The notes below the pieces were generated by a model, which was not told the origin of the DNA, searched no databases, and was given only the letters and a program-made list of their open reading frames with translations. Below are positions 16,259-24,087 of a DNA stretch of 64,000 nt, piece by piece. Source of the DNA: Rugamonas sp. A1-17 (GTDB taxonomy: Bacteria > Pseudomonadota > Gammaproteobacteria > Burkholderiales > Burkholderiaceae_D); assembly GCA_025548565.1 (NCBI GenBank), contig JAJLPB010000003.1, forward strand, positions 248,001 through 312,000. Reading direction: 5' to 3'. Position numbers and translations under genes: made by a program. The number at the start of each line of letters is the position of its first letter. The stretch's first letter is position 1.

Positions 16259-17899
16259 ATGCGTATCAATACGCCTGTAACCCAAAACGAGTATCTGATG
16301 GAGGATGGCAAGACCATCGTATCCAGCACGGATTTACAGGGTAATATCAACTATGCCAATCCTTATTTCATTGAAATTAGCGGATTTACCGAGCAGGAAC
16401 TGATCGGCGCGCCGCAGAATATCGTGCGCCATCCCGACATGCCGGTCGAGGCATTTGCCGACCTGTGGGCGACCATCAAGGCGGGCACGCCATGGACTGG
16501 CCTGGTGAAGAACCGCTGCAAGAACGGCGACTACTATTGGGTGATGGCGAACGTGACGCCGGTGATCGAACAGGGCAAGCCGATCGGCTACCTGTCCGTG
16601 CGCACCAAGCCCAGCCGCGAGCAGGTGCGCAAGGCGGACGAGGTGTACCGTCAATTCAAGGCCGGCAATCCGAACGGTCTGCGCATCGTTAACGGACGGG
16701 TGGTGTCGACCGGGGTGGTGGCGCGACTGCTGCGCATGCTGAACCTGTCGCTGACGAAGCAGATCGGCTTGGCGACACTGCTGACAGGCGGCGTGCTGGC
16801 CCTGCTGGCCTTTGTTCTGCTGGGAATGGAGAATGCCGCCCTCGGCGCGGTGCGCTATTGGATGGGTGCGCTGGTTTTGGGCGCCATGCTTGGCATGGTG
16901 TGGTTCGGCCGCAACTTGTACCTGAACGTGGCGTTGCCGCTACGGCAGGCCACGCGGGCGGCACGCATGATGGCTGGCGGCGACTTGACCGCCGTCTTCG
17001 ATATCCAGCGAGACGATGAGGTGGGACAGCTGCTGGTGGCACTGCGGCAAACCACGATCAACCTGCACAGCATCATCGGCGATGTGCGCGCCAACTTCGA
17101 CCTGATCTCGCTGGCGACCGGCGAAATCGCGAGCGGTAATATGGATCTGTCGGGACGCACCGAGTCGCAGGCATCGAGCCTGCAGGAGACCGCGGCCAGC
17201 ATGGAGCAGCTGACGTCGACCGTCCAGCAGAGCGTCAGCAATATCGCCAACGCCAACGAGCTGGCGGAAAAGGCGTCGGCGGTGGCGGCGCAGGGCGGCA
17301 GCATCGTGTCGCAGGTGGTGGCGACGATGGACGAGATCAGCGCATCGTCGAACAAGGTGCTCGACATCATCGGCCTGATCGAGGGCATCGCCTTCCAGAC
17401 CAATATCCTGGCGTTGAATGCTGCGGTGGAAGCGGCGCGCGCCGGCGAGCAGGGACGCGGCTTCGCCGTGGTGGCCAGCGAGGTGCGCAACCTGGCGCAG
17501 CGTTCGTCCACGGCGGCCAAGGACATCAAGATGCTGATCGACCAGTCGATCCAGAAGGTGCAGGCCGGCACCGCGCTGACCGGCAGCGCCGGCGTGACGA
17601 TGAACCAAGTGATCGAATCGGTGGACCGGGTGTCGCGCGTGATGGAAGAGATTTCGAATTCGACCCGCGAGCAGACCGACGGCATCGTCCAGGTCAACCA
17701 GGCGGTGATACAGATCGACAATATCACGCAGCAGAACGCTGCGCTGGTGGAGCAGGCCGCGGCGGCTGCCGGAAACCTGGAGCGGCAAACCCGCTGCGTG
17801 TCGCAGGCGATGGCGGTGTTCAAGCTGCGCGCCGGCGCGGCGGTGCGACGTCCCACGGTCAAGCTCAAGCTCAAGTCCAGGTCCGAGCTGCCGGCCTGA
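16259..17899 (+). CDS. Methyl-accepting chemotaxis protein with N-terminal PAS domain (Aer-like)
   Basis: This 546-residue protein starts with a cytoplasmic PAS domain (residues about 10-130; NPYFIEISGFTEQELIG). Two adjacent membrane segments at about 165-215 leave no sizeable periplasmic domain. A HAMP domain and the receptor signalling hairpin follow, with EGIAFQTNILALNAAVEAA and GRGFAVVASEVRNLAQR. PAS receptors of this type sense redox state or oxygen through a bound flavin or haem, so aerotaxis is likely. AAAAAGGAG precedes the ATG. The upstream 197 bp contains AT-rich sequence (CATAAT near 16154) but no promoter I can assign with confidence. Confidence 0.9.
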   Translation: MRINTPVTQNEYLMEDGKTIVSSTDLQGNINYANPYFIEISGFTEQELIGAPQNIVRHPDMPVEAFADLWATIKAGTPWTGLVKNRCKNGDYYWVMANVTPVIEQGKPIGYLSVRTKPSREQVRKADEVYRQFKAGNPNGLRIVNGRVVSTGVVARLLRMLNLSLTKQIGLATLLTGGVLALLAFVLLGMENAALGAVRYWMGALVLGAMLGMVWFGRNLYLNVALPLRQATRAARMMAGGDLTAVFDIQRDDEVGQLLVALRQTTINLHSIIGDVRANFDLISLATGEIASGNMDLSGRTESQASSLQETAASMEQLTSTVQQSVSNIANANELAEKASAVAAQGGSIVSQVVATMDEISASSNKVLDIIGLIEGIAFQTNILALNAAVEAARAGEQGRGFAVVASEVRNLAQRSSTAAKDIKMLIDQSIQKVQAGTALTGSAGVTMNQVIESVDRVSRVMEEISNSTREQTDGIVQVNQAVIQIDNITQQNAALVEQAAAAAGNLERQTRCVSQAMAVFKLRAGAAVRRPTVKLKLKSRSELPA

Positions 17900-17941
17900 C
17901 GGTTTATCATGCTGGTTTGACGCGGCATTTCAGGACGCAGC

Positions 17942-18235
17942 ATGGACAAGGCGGTACGGGTAACGCTGGCGGTGCAGGGATGGACCTTCGACGCGCGGCC
18001 GCCGGCGACGGTGCTGCAAAGCGCGGAGCGCGCCGGCGTGCGCCTGCCCAGCTCCTGCCGTAACGGCACCTGCCGCACCTGCATCTGCCTGAGCACCAGC
18101 GGCACGGTGCGTTACCTGATCGAGTGGCCGGGCCTGAGCGCGGACGAAAAGCGCGAGGGCTACATCCTGCCTTGCGTGGCCATCGCCGAAACCGACCTGC
18201 TCATCGTGGCGCCCGCCGCCTCCAAGTTCGCCTGA
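17942..18235 (+). CDS. Plant-type 2Fe-2S ferredoxin
   Basis: This 97-residue protein has the plant/adrenodoxin-type cluster motif SSCRNGTCRTCICL and a distal fourth cysteine in ILPCVA. It would act as a small soluble electron carrier, but no oxidoreductase partner is adjacent. The C-terminal 44 bp (18181-18224) recur at 20051-20094 with four mismatches, at the far side of the TetR/SDR cassette. An electron-donor role for the Rieske enzyme at 8.4 kb is possible but untested. Confidence 0.85.
   Translation: MDKAVRVTLAVQGWTFDARPPATVLQSAERAGVRLPSSCRNGTCRTCICLSTSGTVRYLIEWPGLSADEKREGYILPCVAIAETDLLIVAPAASKFA
18181..18224 (+). repeat. Direct repeat, copy 1 (ferredoxin 3' end)
   Basis: These 44 bp match 20051-20094 at 40 positions in the same orientation. 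The two copies bracket the TetR/SDR cassette and the gene fragments at 19.7-20.0 kb. Confidence 0.8.
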
Positions 18236-18253
18236 CCTGAAAACGGTAGCTGA

Positions 18254-18820
18254 TCACGCCCCCCGCGCACCAGCGCGGAGTCCTTCCATAACGAGATCCA
18301 TGAGCCAATTAAGGCGCGGCCGCCAGTCTTCGCTGGCGTTGATCTGCCAAATGCCGGCGATGGCCAGGAAAAAATCGTCGGCCGTTACTCCAGCGCGGAT
18401 AGTGCCAGCCTTCTCGTTTGCGTCCAGCAGCATCTGGGCCGCAGCGATCACTGATGCATAGCCGCCCGTCCCGGCACATTCCTTCGAGCCTCCAGCCAGC
18501 CGGATCGCGTCGGCCAGCCCGGCTTTTGTGATGGCGTACTCGGCGAGGCGGTTCATCCACTCCCGCAGCGCCTGCTCGGGCGGACGCGTCTCAAGCAGAT
18601 GCTCCGCAAACTCGACGACTTGCGACATCTCGTGGCGATATACCTCCATCACCAACGCCTCTCGCGTCGGGAAGTGCCGATAAAAGGTTCCCTGGCCGAC
18701 GCCAGCCTTCTTGGCGATCGCGCTCAGCGGCACCTCGGCCGAACGGATGAGCTCTGCAAGTGCCACTTCCAGGATGCGTTCGCGGTTCTGCACCGCGTCA
18801 GCGCGCTTGGGACTATCCAC
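18254..18820 (-). CDS. TetR-family repressor of the adjacent SDR gene
   Basis: This 188-residue protein has an N-terminal TetR helix-turn-helix (LSAIAKKAGVGQGTFYRHF) followed by a helical ligand domain. It starts at GTG 18820, preceded by AGGAGG. It is divergent from the SDR gene. The shared 120-bp spacer carries two related inverted repeats, one exactly between the -35 and -10 boxes, so autoregulation and repression of the SDR gene are likely. The inducing ligand is unknown. Confidence 0.87.
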   Translation of the reverse strand: MDSPKRADAVQNRERILEVALAELIRSAEVPLSAIAKKAGVGQGTFYRHFPTREALVMEVYRHEMSQVVEFAEHLLETRPPEQALREWMNRLAEYAITKAGLADAIRLAGGSKECAGTGGYASVIAAAQMLLDANEKAGTIRAGVTADDFFLAIAGIWQINASEDWRPRLNWLMDLVMEGLRAGARGA

Positions 18821-18849
18821 AAGTCCTCCTTTTTATTTTATGGGGTCGT

Positions 18850-18905
18850 TTGACAAACGGACGATTGTCCGTTACGCTGTTTTTAAAGCGGATTGTTGTC
18901 CGTTT
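18850..18905 (+). promoter_or_regulatory. SDR promoter with TetR operators in the spacer
   Basis: TTGACA (18850-18855) and TACGCT (18873-18878) are 17 bp apart. The spacer is filled by the inverted repeat AACGGACGATTGTCCGTT (18856-18873). A second, less regular copy ends in TTGTCCGTTT at 18896-18905. Repressor binding would exclude RNA polymerase. Confidence 0.65.
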
Positions 18906-18940
18906 GTGATTTTACCCTTTTTATCCACAAGGAGAAACCC

Positions 18941-19693
18941 ATGAAGGCCACAGGTAACACCATTCTCATCACCGGTTCCACTGCGGGCATCGGCCTCGGC
19001 CTGGCGCTGCGTTTTCATCAGGCCGGCAACAAGGTCATCATCGCGGGAAGACGGAAGGCGTTGCTTCAACAGATCGCGGCCGATTATCCAGGCATCGACG
19101 CCATTGAGCTGGATGTTGCGGACGCCAAATCGATCGTTCAGGCGAGTGAATTGATGGCCGAGCGTTACCCCGGCTTGAATGTCGTCATCAACAACGCCGG
19201 CATCATGTTGCCCGAAAATGTGTTGGACGCTGACTCGCTGGCGACGGCGGAAGACACCGTCACGACCAACCTTCTGGGCACCATTCGCATGACCTATGCG
19301 TTCCTGCCGCAGCTGGCGAAAAAAGACAGCGTCATCATCAATGTCAGTTCCGCCCTGGCGTTTGTTCCATTCCCCTTGGCCATGACCTATAGCGCCACCA
19401 AGGCGGCAGTCCATTCGTTCACCGAAGGCTTGCGCGTTCAACTAGCCGGCACTTCGGTGGGCGTGATTGAGCTGGCTCCCCCTGGCGTGCGTACCACCTT
19501 GTTCGGCCAGGAAAATGAAGAACAATCCATGCCCCTGGAAGACTTCCTTGATGAGGCGCTCGGCCTTTTGCTGAGCGAACCCACGCCGAAGGAAGTCATC
19601 GTGGAACGCGCCAAGTTTTTGCGCACTGCCGAGGCTACCGGCAACTACGACAATGTCCTCGGAATGCTGTCCGCATGGAAGCCTGCGGACTAG
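18941..19693 (+). CDS. Short-chain dehydrogenase/reductase (DltE-like)
   Basis: This 250-residue classical SDR has the cofactor motif TGSTAGIG near residue 12, NNAG near 84, SSA, and the catalytic YSATK. GRRK after the second strand suggests NADP(H) preference. It would reduce or oxidise a carbonyl/alcohol; substrate unknown. The ATG at 18941 has AAGGAG upstream. Codon use looks less GC-rich than in neighbouring genes, and the gene with its TetR partner sits between direct repeats, so acquisition by transfer is plausible. The stop codon is immediately followed by a duplicated fragment of the gene at 21.6 kb. Confidence 0.88.
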   Translation: MKATGNTILITGSTAGIGLGLALRFHQAGNKVIIAGRRKALLQQIAADYPGIDAIELDVADAKSIVQASELMAERYPGLNVVINNAGIMLPENVLDADSLATAEDTVTTNLLGTIRMTYAFLPQLAKKDSVIINVSSALAFVPFPLAMTYSATKAAVHSFTEGLRVQLAGTSVGVIELAPPGVRTTLFGQENEEQSMPLEDFLDEALGLLLSEPTPKEVIVERAKFLRTAEATGNYDNVLGMLSAWKPAD

Positions 19694-19698
19694 GCGGG

Positions 19699-19835
19699 CG
19701 GGCCATCTCCGCGTTTGCGCAGGCGGCTCAGTAGCGCGTCGGTCGATTCGCTGAGCGGCACGCCGTGGCGCCGCATCAGCTGGATGTTCAGCACCATGTT
19801 CTCCAGCACCAGCTTGGCTGCGACAACGGTCAGCG
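19699..19835 (-). pseudogene. Truncated duplicate of the 3' end of the 107-residue hypothetical gene
   Basis: About 135 bp are nearly identical to 21633-21771, encoding the same C-terminal peptide (AAKLVLENMVLNIQLMRRHG onward). The copy lacks the first half of the gene and any start codon in a plausible place. Its 3' end abuts the SDR stop codon. Confidence 0.8.
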
Positions 19836-19847
19836 CCTGTGCGGCGT

Positions 19848-20013
19848 CGGGGGTGACTCGCACTGAATGGACCCGTGCCGAAGTTGTTCCGGGAGAGGGA
19901 CCGGTGAATGCGGCGTTGTTCGTGCCAATTAAGCTGAACGGCACGGAGTGCCGCGCCCAGTTGGACACAGGTGCCCCCGGCATTATGCACTTCCATCAAT
20001 CGTTCGATCGCGC
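19848..20013 (+). pseudogene. Remnant of a retropepsin-like aspartic protease gene
   Basis: One frame reads GPVNAALFVPIKLNGTECR and then AQLDTGAPG. The pattern of a short beta-hairpin followed by the catalytic D-T-G-A is that of single-domain aspartic proteases. The fragment is about 55 codons, with no start, signal peptide or second half. It appears fused into surrounding fragments, so it is broken. Confidence 0.6.
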
Positions 20014-20050
20014 CGCTGCACGACCTGTCGTGGTCGAAGCGTTCGGTATC

Positions 20051-20094
20051 CATCGCCGAAACCGATCTTGTTATCGTGGCGCCCGCCGCCTCCA
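20051..20094 (+). repeat. Direct repeat, copy 2 (ferredoxin 3'-end fragment)
   Basis: This copy encodes IAETDLVIVAPAAS in the ferredoxin reading frame, as in the intact gene at 18181-18224. Its complement supplies the stop codon and last residues (RRRAPR) of the AraC gene on the minus strand. Confidence 0.8.
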
Positions 20095-20973
20095 GGCTCC
20101 CGGCCCCATCTGGTACTGGCGCTTGAAAGCCCGGTTGAAGGCCGCTTCCGATTGATAGCCCACCGCTTCGGCGACGTCGCCAGCGTGCTGGCCGGCGTCC
20201 AGCAGGCGCGCGGCCTGCGCCATGCGCAGTTGCGTCAGCACGGCGGCCGGCGCGACGCCGGCGGCTTGCTTGAACAGGCGCGCGAAGGTGGCGCGCGACA
20301 TATGGCATGCCGCCGCCAATTGTTCCAGCGTCCACGCCCGCTGCGGCGCGGACAGCATGCCATCCAGCGCGGCCAGCAGGCGGCGCTCCGCCAGCACGGC
20401 GAACAGTCCCGGTACCGCCATCGATTGTTCCAGCCAGCTGCGTATCGATAACGCGAACAAGGCCGACGCCAGCTGCCGCACGATGGCTTCCGAGCCGGCG
20501 CGCGGCGCTTCCGCTTCCGCCTGCAGCATGGCGATCAGGTGGTTCAGGCCTTGCGCGCCGGCGCGGTTTGCGGTGCGCACCACCAGCATCGGCGGCAACG
20601 CGGCCAGCAGGCCGTTGGCGCCGTCGTCGTCGAAGCGGAATTCTCCGCACAGGATGTCGGTGGCGGGGCCGTCACCGTCGTTGCCTTCGTAGCGCAGCAG
20701 GCCGGGCGCCATGTGCATTGGCGAGGCCTGCTCCGGATCGCCGATGTAGAGCCGGTGTGCGGCGCCATGCGGGAAGACGATCAGGTCGCCCGCTTGCAGC
20801 GTGGTGCCGTCGGCATCGTCCACCAGCGCCGTGCCGCGCACGATCAGGTGGTAGGGTGCGATGCCGCTGGCGCTCGCCGGGTGGTCCAGCACCCAGGGCG
20901 CGCCGAAGTGGCAGCGCGTGTCCAGCGCGGTGCGCATCGGGTACAGCGAGAGCAGGTGGCTGAGGGTGTCCAT
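20071..20973 (-). CDS. AraC-family transcriptional regulator (cupin N-terminal domain)
   Basis: This 300-residue protein has an N-terminal cupin-type sensor (AGDLIVFPHGAAHRL). The C-terminal double helix-turn-helix has LAAACHMSRATFARLFKQAAG and the GDVAEAVGYQSEAAFNRAF signature split over the second motif. It resembles regulators of adjacent oxidoreductase or CMD-type genes and is divergent from the CMD gene at 21085. The ATG at 20973 is chosen over an extended frame reaching 21447, which would overlap the CMD gene. The last residues lie in the duplicated ferredoxin fragment, suggesting the original C-terminus was altered. Confidence 0.85.
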   Translation of the reverse strand: MDTLSHLLSLYPMRTALDTRCHFGAPWVLDHPASASGIAPYHLIVRGTALVDDADGTTLQAGDLIVFPHGAAHRLYIGDPEQASPMHMAPGLLRYEGNDGDGPATDILCGEFRFDDDGANGLLAALPPMLVVRTANRAGAQGLNHLIAMLQAEAEAPRAGSEAIVRQLASALFALSIRSWLEQSMAVPGLFAVLAERRLLAALDGMLSAPQRAWTLEQLAAACHMSRATFARLFKQAAGVAPAAVLTQLRMAQAARLLDAGQHAGDVAEAVGYQSEAAFNRAFKRQYQMGPGAWRRRAPR

Positions 20974-21084
20974 GGCGGCCTTCGAATGAGACGAATGAGC
21001 AAATTGTAGCGCGAATCGGGCATTCAAGATCTTATTCGTCAGGCCTACACTGTTTCCATACCAACTCACCTGAAAGGAAACATC

Positions 21085-21621
21085 ATGTCCCGTCTGACTA
21101 CCCAAGCTGTCCCGGAAGCCACCGGCCACGCCGCGCAATTGTTCACCGCTATCAAGGGCTCGATCGGCAAGGTGCCCAATGCTTACGTCACGCTGGGCAC
21201 CAATAGCCCGATCGCGCTGGAAACCGCTTTGAACATGGACGCCGCGCTGCGTAAAAGCAGCCTGTCGGCGAAAGAGGTGGAAGTGGTCAAGCTGGCCGTG
21301 AGCCAGGACGCACAGTGCGACTACTGCCTGGCCGCACATACGATGGCAGGCGCCAGGTCCGGCCTGGGTGGCGAGACGATGCTGAACGTGCGCCATGGCC
21401 AGGCCAGCGGCGACGCGCGCATCGATGCGCTGGCGGCTTTCGCGCATACCGTTTTCACCACCAGCGGCGAGGTGCCGGCGGAGGTGGTGGCGGCGGTCAA
21501 GCAGGCCGGCTACAGCGACGCGCAGATCGTCGATGCGCTGCTGGCGATTGCCACCATCACCTTCACCAACCTGTTCAACCGGGTGAACGCGACGACGCTG
21601 GATTTCCCTCCGGCGCCTTAA
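21085..21621 (+). CDS. Carboxymuconolactone decarboxylase/AhpD-like protein
   Basis: This 178-residue helical protein contains the AhpD-type CxxC-x3-H motif (CDYCLAAH) and KVPNAYVTLG. Many relatives are peroxidase-associated thiol reductases rather than decarboxylases. GAAAGGAAA precedes the ATG. The gene is divergently transcribed from an AraC regulator, which probably activates it. Its stop lies one base from the stop of the convergent hypothetical gene. Confidence 0.85.
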   Translation: MSRLTTQAVPEATGHAAQLFTAIKGSIGKVPNAYVTLGTNSPIALETALNMDAALRKSSLSAKEVEVVKLAVSQDAQCDYCLAAHTMAGARSGLGGETMLNVRHGQASGDARIDALAAFAHTVFTTSGEVPAEVVAAVKQAGYSDAQIVDALLAIATITFTNLFNRVNATTLDFPPAP

Positions 21622-21622
21622 C

Positions 21623-21946
21623 TTAAGTCTCTGGGCCGCCGTCGCCGCGTTTGCGCAGGCGGCTCAGCAGCGCGTCGGTCGATTCGCTGAGCGGCACGCC
21701 ATGGCGCCGCATCAGCTGGATGTTCAGCACCATGTTCTCCAGCACCAGCTTGGCCGCCACGGCCAGCAGCGTCAGGTGCTTGTCTTCCTCGCTGAAGCTC
21801 TCCATCGCCTCGGCCATCTCGCACAGGTGGTTGGAGATCAGGCCGCGCAGATCGTGCTCGTCGAACGGCAGGTCGGCGAAATCGATCGGGTCTTCCTTCT
21901 CCACTTCCTCCATCAACAGTTCCAGCTCTTGCGGTGTGATCGTCAT
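21623..21946 (-). CDS. Conserved acidic hypothetical protein, 107 residues
   Basis: I do not recognise this protein. The N-terminal half is strongly acidic (MEEVEKEDPIDFADLPFDEHD) but for presentation only key residues are relevant: repeated Glu/Asp with an LPFDEHDLRGL block. The C-terminal half is a basic amphipathic helix (LVLENMVLNIQLMRRHGVP, then LSRLRKRGDG). No signal peptide or metal motif is visible. The ATG at 21946 follows GGAG. Its 3' half is duplicated at 19699-19835, so the gene has taken part in a local rearrangement. Confidence 0.7.
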   Translation of the reverse strand: MTITPQELELLMEEVEKEDPIDFADLPFDEHDLRGLISNHLCEMAEAMESFSEEDKHLTLLAVAAKLVLENMVLNIQLMRRHGVPLSESTDALLSRLRKRGDGGPET

Positions 21947-22034
21947 GCGGTGCTCCGTTAGTTGATGCGTTTTCATTTTATGCGATTCAGGCATAGAATC
22001 TGAACTCCCGTCGATCAAACCAACAAGCATAACG

Positions 22035-22304
22035 ATGGCGCAACTCATTTTTACCCAGCAACTGGGCCGCTTCATGGACGTGCCGCAGGTGGAGACCAGC
22101 GCGGCCGATCTGCGCGGCGCCCTTGACGCGGCCTTCGCCGATCATCCGCGGCTGCGCGGCTATGTGCTCGACGAGCAGGGCCACCTGCGCGAGAACGTCG
22201 TCATCTTCATCGACGGCCAGCGCACCCGCGAGCGGAAATTGTTGAACGATGCGCTCGTGCCGCATTCCAAAGTCTATATCCTGCAAGCTCTTTCTGGAGG
22301 TTGA
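22035..22304 (+). CDS. MoaD/ThiS-like ubiquitin-fold protein ending in Gly-Gly
   Basis: This 89-residue protein has the length and strand-helix pattern of the MoaD/ThiS beta-grasp family. It contains a helix (AADLRGALDAAFADHP), NVVIFIDGQ, and a C-terminal Gly-Gly (LQALSGG). In the family the terminal glycine is adenylated and thiocarboxylated to deliver sulfur, or in some cases conjugated to proteins. No moaE, thiG or E1-like gene is adjacent. The next gene starts 1 bp after its stop, so the two proteins are probably made together. Confidence 0.78.
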   Translation: MAQLIFTQQLGRFMDVPQVETSAADLRGALDAAFADHPRLRGYVLDEQGHLRENVVIFIDGQRTRERKLLNDALVPHSKVYILQALSGG

Positions 22305-22305
22305 C

Positions 22306-23394
22306 ATGTCTGACCGCGCCTACATCGGCACTCGCAAAGGATTGTTCGAAATCTACCGCACGCACGAGGCGTGGCATCTGGACCGGCAGCATTTCCTGGG
22401 CGATCCGGTGACGATGGTGTTGCCGGACCGGCGCGACGGCACTTTGTACGCGGCGCTGAACCTGGGCCACTTCGGCGCCAAGCTGCACCGGCGCGACCCG
22501 GGCAGCGAAGAGTGGACCGAGGTGGCGGTGCCGGCCTTCCCCGTCAAGCCGCAGGACTCGACCGATCCGGTGGCGTGGACGCTGAAGCAGATCTGGTCGC
22601 TGGCGGCGGGCGGGCCGGACCAGCCGGGCGTGCTGTGGGCCGGCACCTTGCCGGGCGGCCTGTTCCGCTCGAACGACCGGGGCGACAGCTGGCAACTGGT
22701 GGAGTCGCTGTGGAATGTGCCGGAGCGCTCGCAGTGGATGGGCGGCGGCTATGATGTGCCGGGCATCCACAGCATCTGCGTCGATCCGCGTAACAGCAAG
22801 TCGGTGCTGGTGGGGATCTCCTGCGGCGGCGCCTGGCTGACCAACGACGGCGGCGAAAGCTGGAGCATGCGCGCCAAGGGCATGCTGGCCCGCTACATGC
22901 CGCCGGAACTGGCCGAGACGCAGCAGGTGCAGGATCCGCACCGCATCGTGCGCTGTCCGTCGGAGCCGGACAAGCTGTGGTGCCAGCATCACAACGGCAT
23001 CTGGCGCAGCGTGGACAATGGCGCCAACTGGACCGAGGTGATCAGCGCGCCGCTGTCCAATTTCGGTTTCGTGACGGCGGTGCATCCCAAGGATGGCGAG
23101 ACGGCGTGGTTCGTGCCGGCCGAGGCGGACAGCAAGCGCTTTGCCGCGCATGCGGCGCTGGCGGTCACGCGCACCACCGATGGCGGCAAGACGTTCACCG
23201 CCTGGCGCGGCGGCCTGCCGCAGCAGCATTGCTATGATTTGGTGTATCGCCACGGCCTGGCCGTCAGCGATTGCGGGCAGATACTGCTGATGGGATCGAC
23301 CACCGGCGGGGCCTGGTTGTCGGAGGATGGCGGCGGGCAGTGGCAGACCATCTCCACCACCTTGCCGCCGATTTATTCGGTCAGCTTCGCCTGA
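22306..23394 (+). CDS. BNR/sialidase-like beta-propeller protein
   Basis: This 362-residue protein has several Asp-box-like BNR repeats (RSNDRGDSW, TNDGGESW, RSVDNGANW, TTDGGKTF, SEDGGGQW), typical of a six-bladed propeller. There is no signal peptide, so it is probably cytoplasmic, and the sialidase arginine triad is not evident. TGGAGG precedes the ATG. It follows the MoaD-like gene by 1 bp. Such propellers are often annotated as exo-sialidases or photosystem-assembly-like proteins, but neither function is supported here. Confidence 0.8.
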   Translation: MSDRAYIGTRKGLFEIYRTHEAWHLDRQHFLGDPVTMVLPDRRDGTLYAALNLGHFGAKLHRRDPGSEEWTEVAVPAFPVKPQDSTDPVAWTLKQIWSLAAGGPDQPGVLWAGTLPGGLFRSNDRGDSWQLVESLWNVPERSQWMGGGYDVPGIHSICVDPRNSKSVLVGISCGGAWLTNDGGESWSMRAKGMLARYMPPELAETQQVQDPHRIVRCPSEPDKLWCQHHNGIWRSVDNGANWTEVISAPLSNFGFVTAVHPKDGETAWFVPAEADSKRFAAHAALAVTRTTDGGKTFTAWRGGLPQQHCYDLVYRHGLAVSDCGQILLMGSTTGGAWLSEDGGGQWQTISTTLPPIYSVSFA

Positions 23395-24000
23395 TTAGTT
23401 GGCGTAGGCGAGGAACATATCGACGGTCGCCTCGACCACTTTTTTCTGCGTGGCCGCGTCCAGCGGCGGCTGGTTGAGCGTGACTTGCGGCCAGAAGGCG
23501 AAGGTCTTCAGTTGGCCGGCCAGCATCTGCGGCGCCAGCACGGGGTCGGCCTTGAGCAGCTTGCCGTCGGCTTGGGCCGCGCGCAGCCAGACCGTGGCTT
23601 CCTCTTCCTTGCGGCTCAGCCGCGTCACCATCTCCTGCGCCCGTTCGGGCGAGTGGATGGATTCGGCGATCGCCACCCGCGCCAGATCCAGGAAGTAACT
23701 GTCCTGCAGCATGGCCATCTTTTTCCACAGCAAAGACAGTAGCTGCTCGCGCATCGGCGCGGCCGGGTCGTAGGGCTGGTGCTGCTGCGCCATCGAACTA
23801 TTCCACAACTCATGCAATATCTGCGCGAACAGTTCGTCTTTACTGGGGAAGTGGTTGTACACCGTGCGCTTGGACACGCCCGCGGTGGCGGCGATCTTGT
23901 CCATGCTGGTCGATTCGAAGCCGCTGACGCGGAATTCCGCGATGGCGGCATCGACGATGGCCTGGCGTTTGCGGTCGGTCAGTTTGAGGGGCAGGTTCAT
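23395..24000 (-). CDS. TetR-family repressor divergent from the metallo-hydrolase
   Basis: This 201-residue protein has an N-terminal TetR helix-turn-helix (MDKIAATAGVSKRTVYNHFP) and a C-terminal domain of the AcrR/TetR_C type (FAFWPQVTL). It is convergent with the BNR gene with no gap, and divergent from the metallo-hydrolase gene. A perfect 7+1+7 palindrome on the predicted hydrolase -10 box is the probable operator. Ligand unknown. Confidence 0.88.
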   Translation of the reverse strand: MNLPLKLTDRKRQAIVDAAIAEFRVSGFESTSMDKIAATAGVSKRTVYNHFPSKDELFAQILHELWNSSMAQQHQPYDPAAPMREQLLSLLWKKMAMLQDSYFLDLARVAIAESIHSPERAQEMVTRLSRKEEEATVWLRAAQADGKLLKADPVLAPQMLAGQLKTFAFWPQVTLNQPPLDAATQKKVVEATVDMFLAYAN

Positions 24001-24022
24001 GGCTTTATTTTACACCGACTAG

Positions 24023-24058
24023 TTTACTTTTTAAAAGATAAGAACTACACTGTGTAGT
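24023..24058 (+). promoter_or_regulatory. Metallo-hydrolase promoter and TetR operator
   Basis: TTTACT (24023-24028) and TACACT (24046-24051) are separated by 17 bp. The -10 box lies within the palindrome ACTACACTGTGTAGT (24044-24058), so the TetR protein encoded divergently should block this promoter. Confidence 0.65.
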
Positions 24059-24087
24059 GTACATTCTAAATTCTGGAGTTGCCCATC

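Noticed and set aside
22306..23394. True sialidase assignment
   Set aside because: Asp-box repeats are present, but I could not find the arginine triad, and there is no export signal.
24079..24087. TTG start for the metallo-hydrolase
   Set aside because: It overlaps the region immediately after the GGAG site with too little spacing; the ATG at 24088 is better placed.
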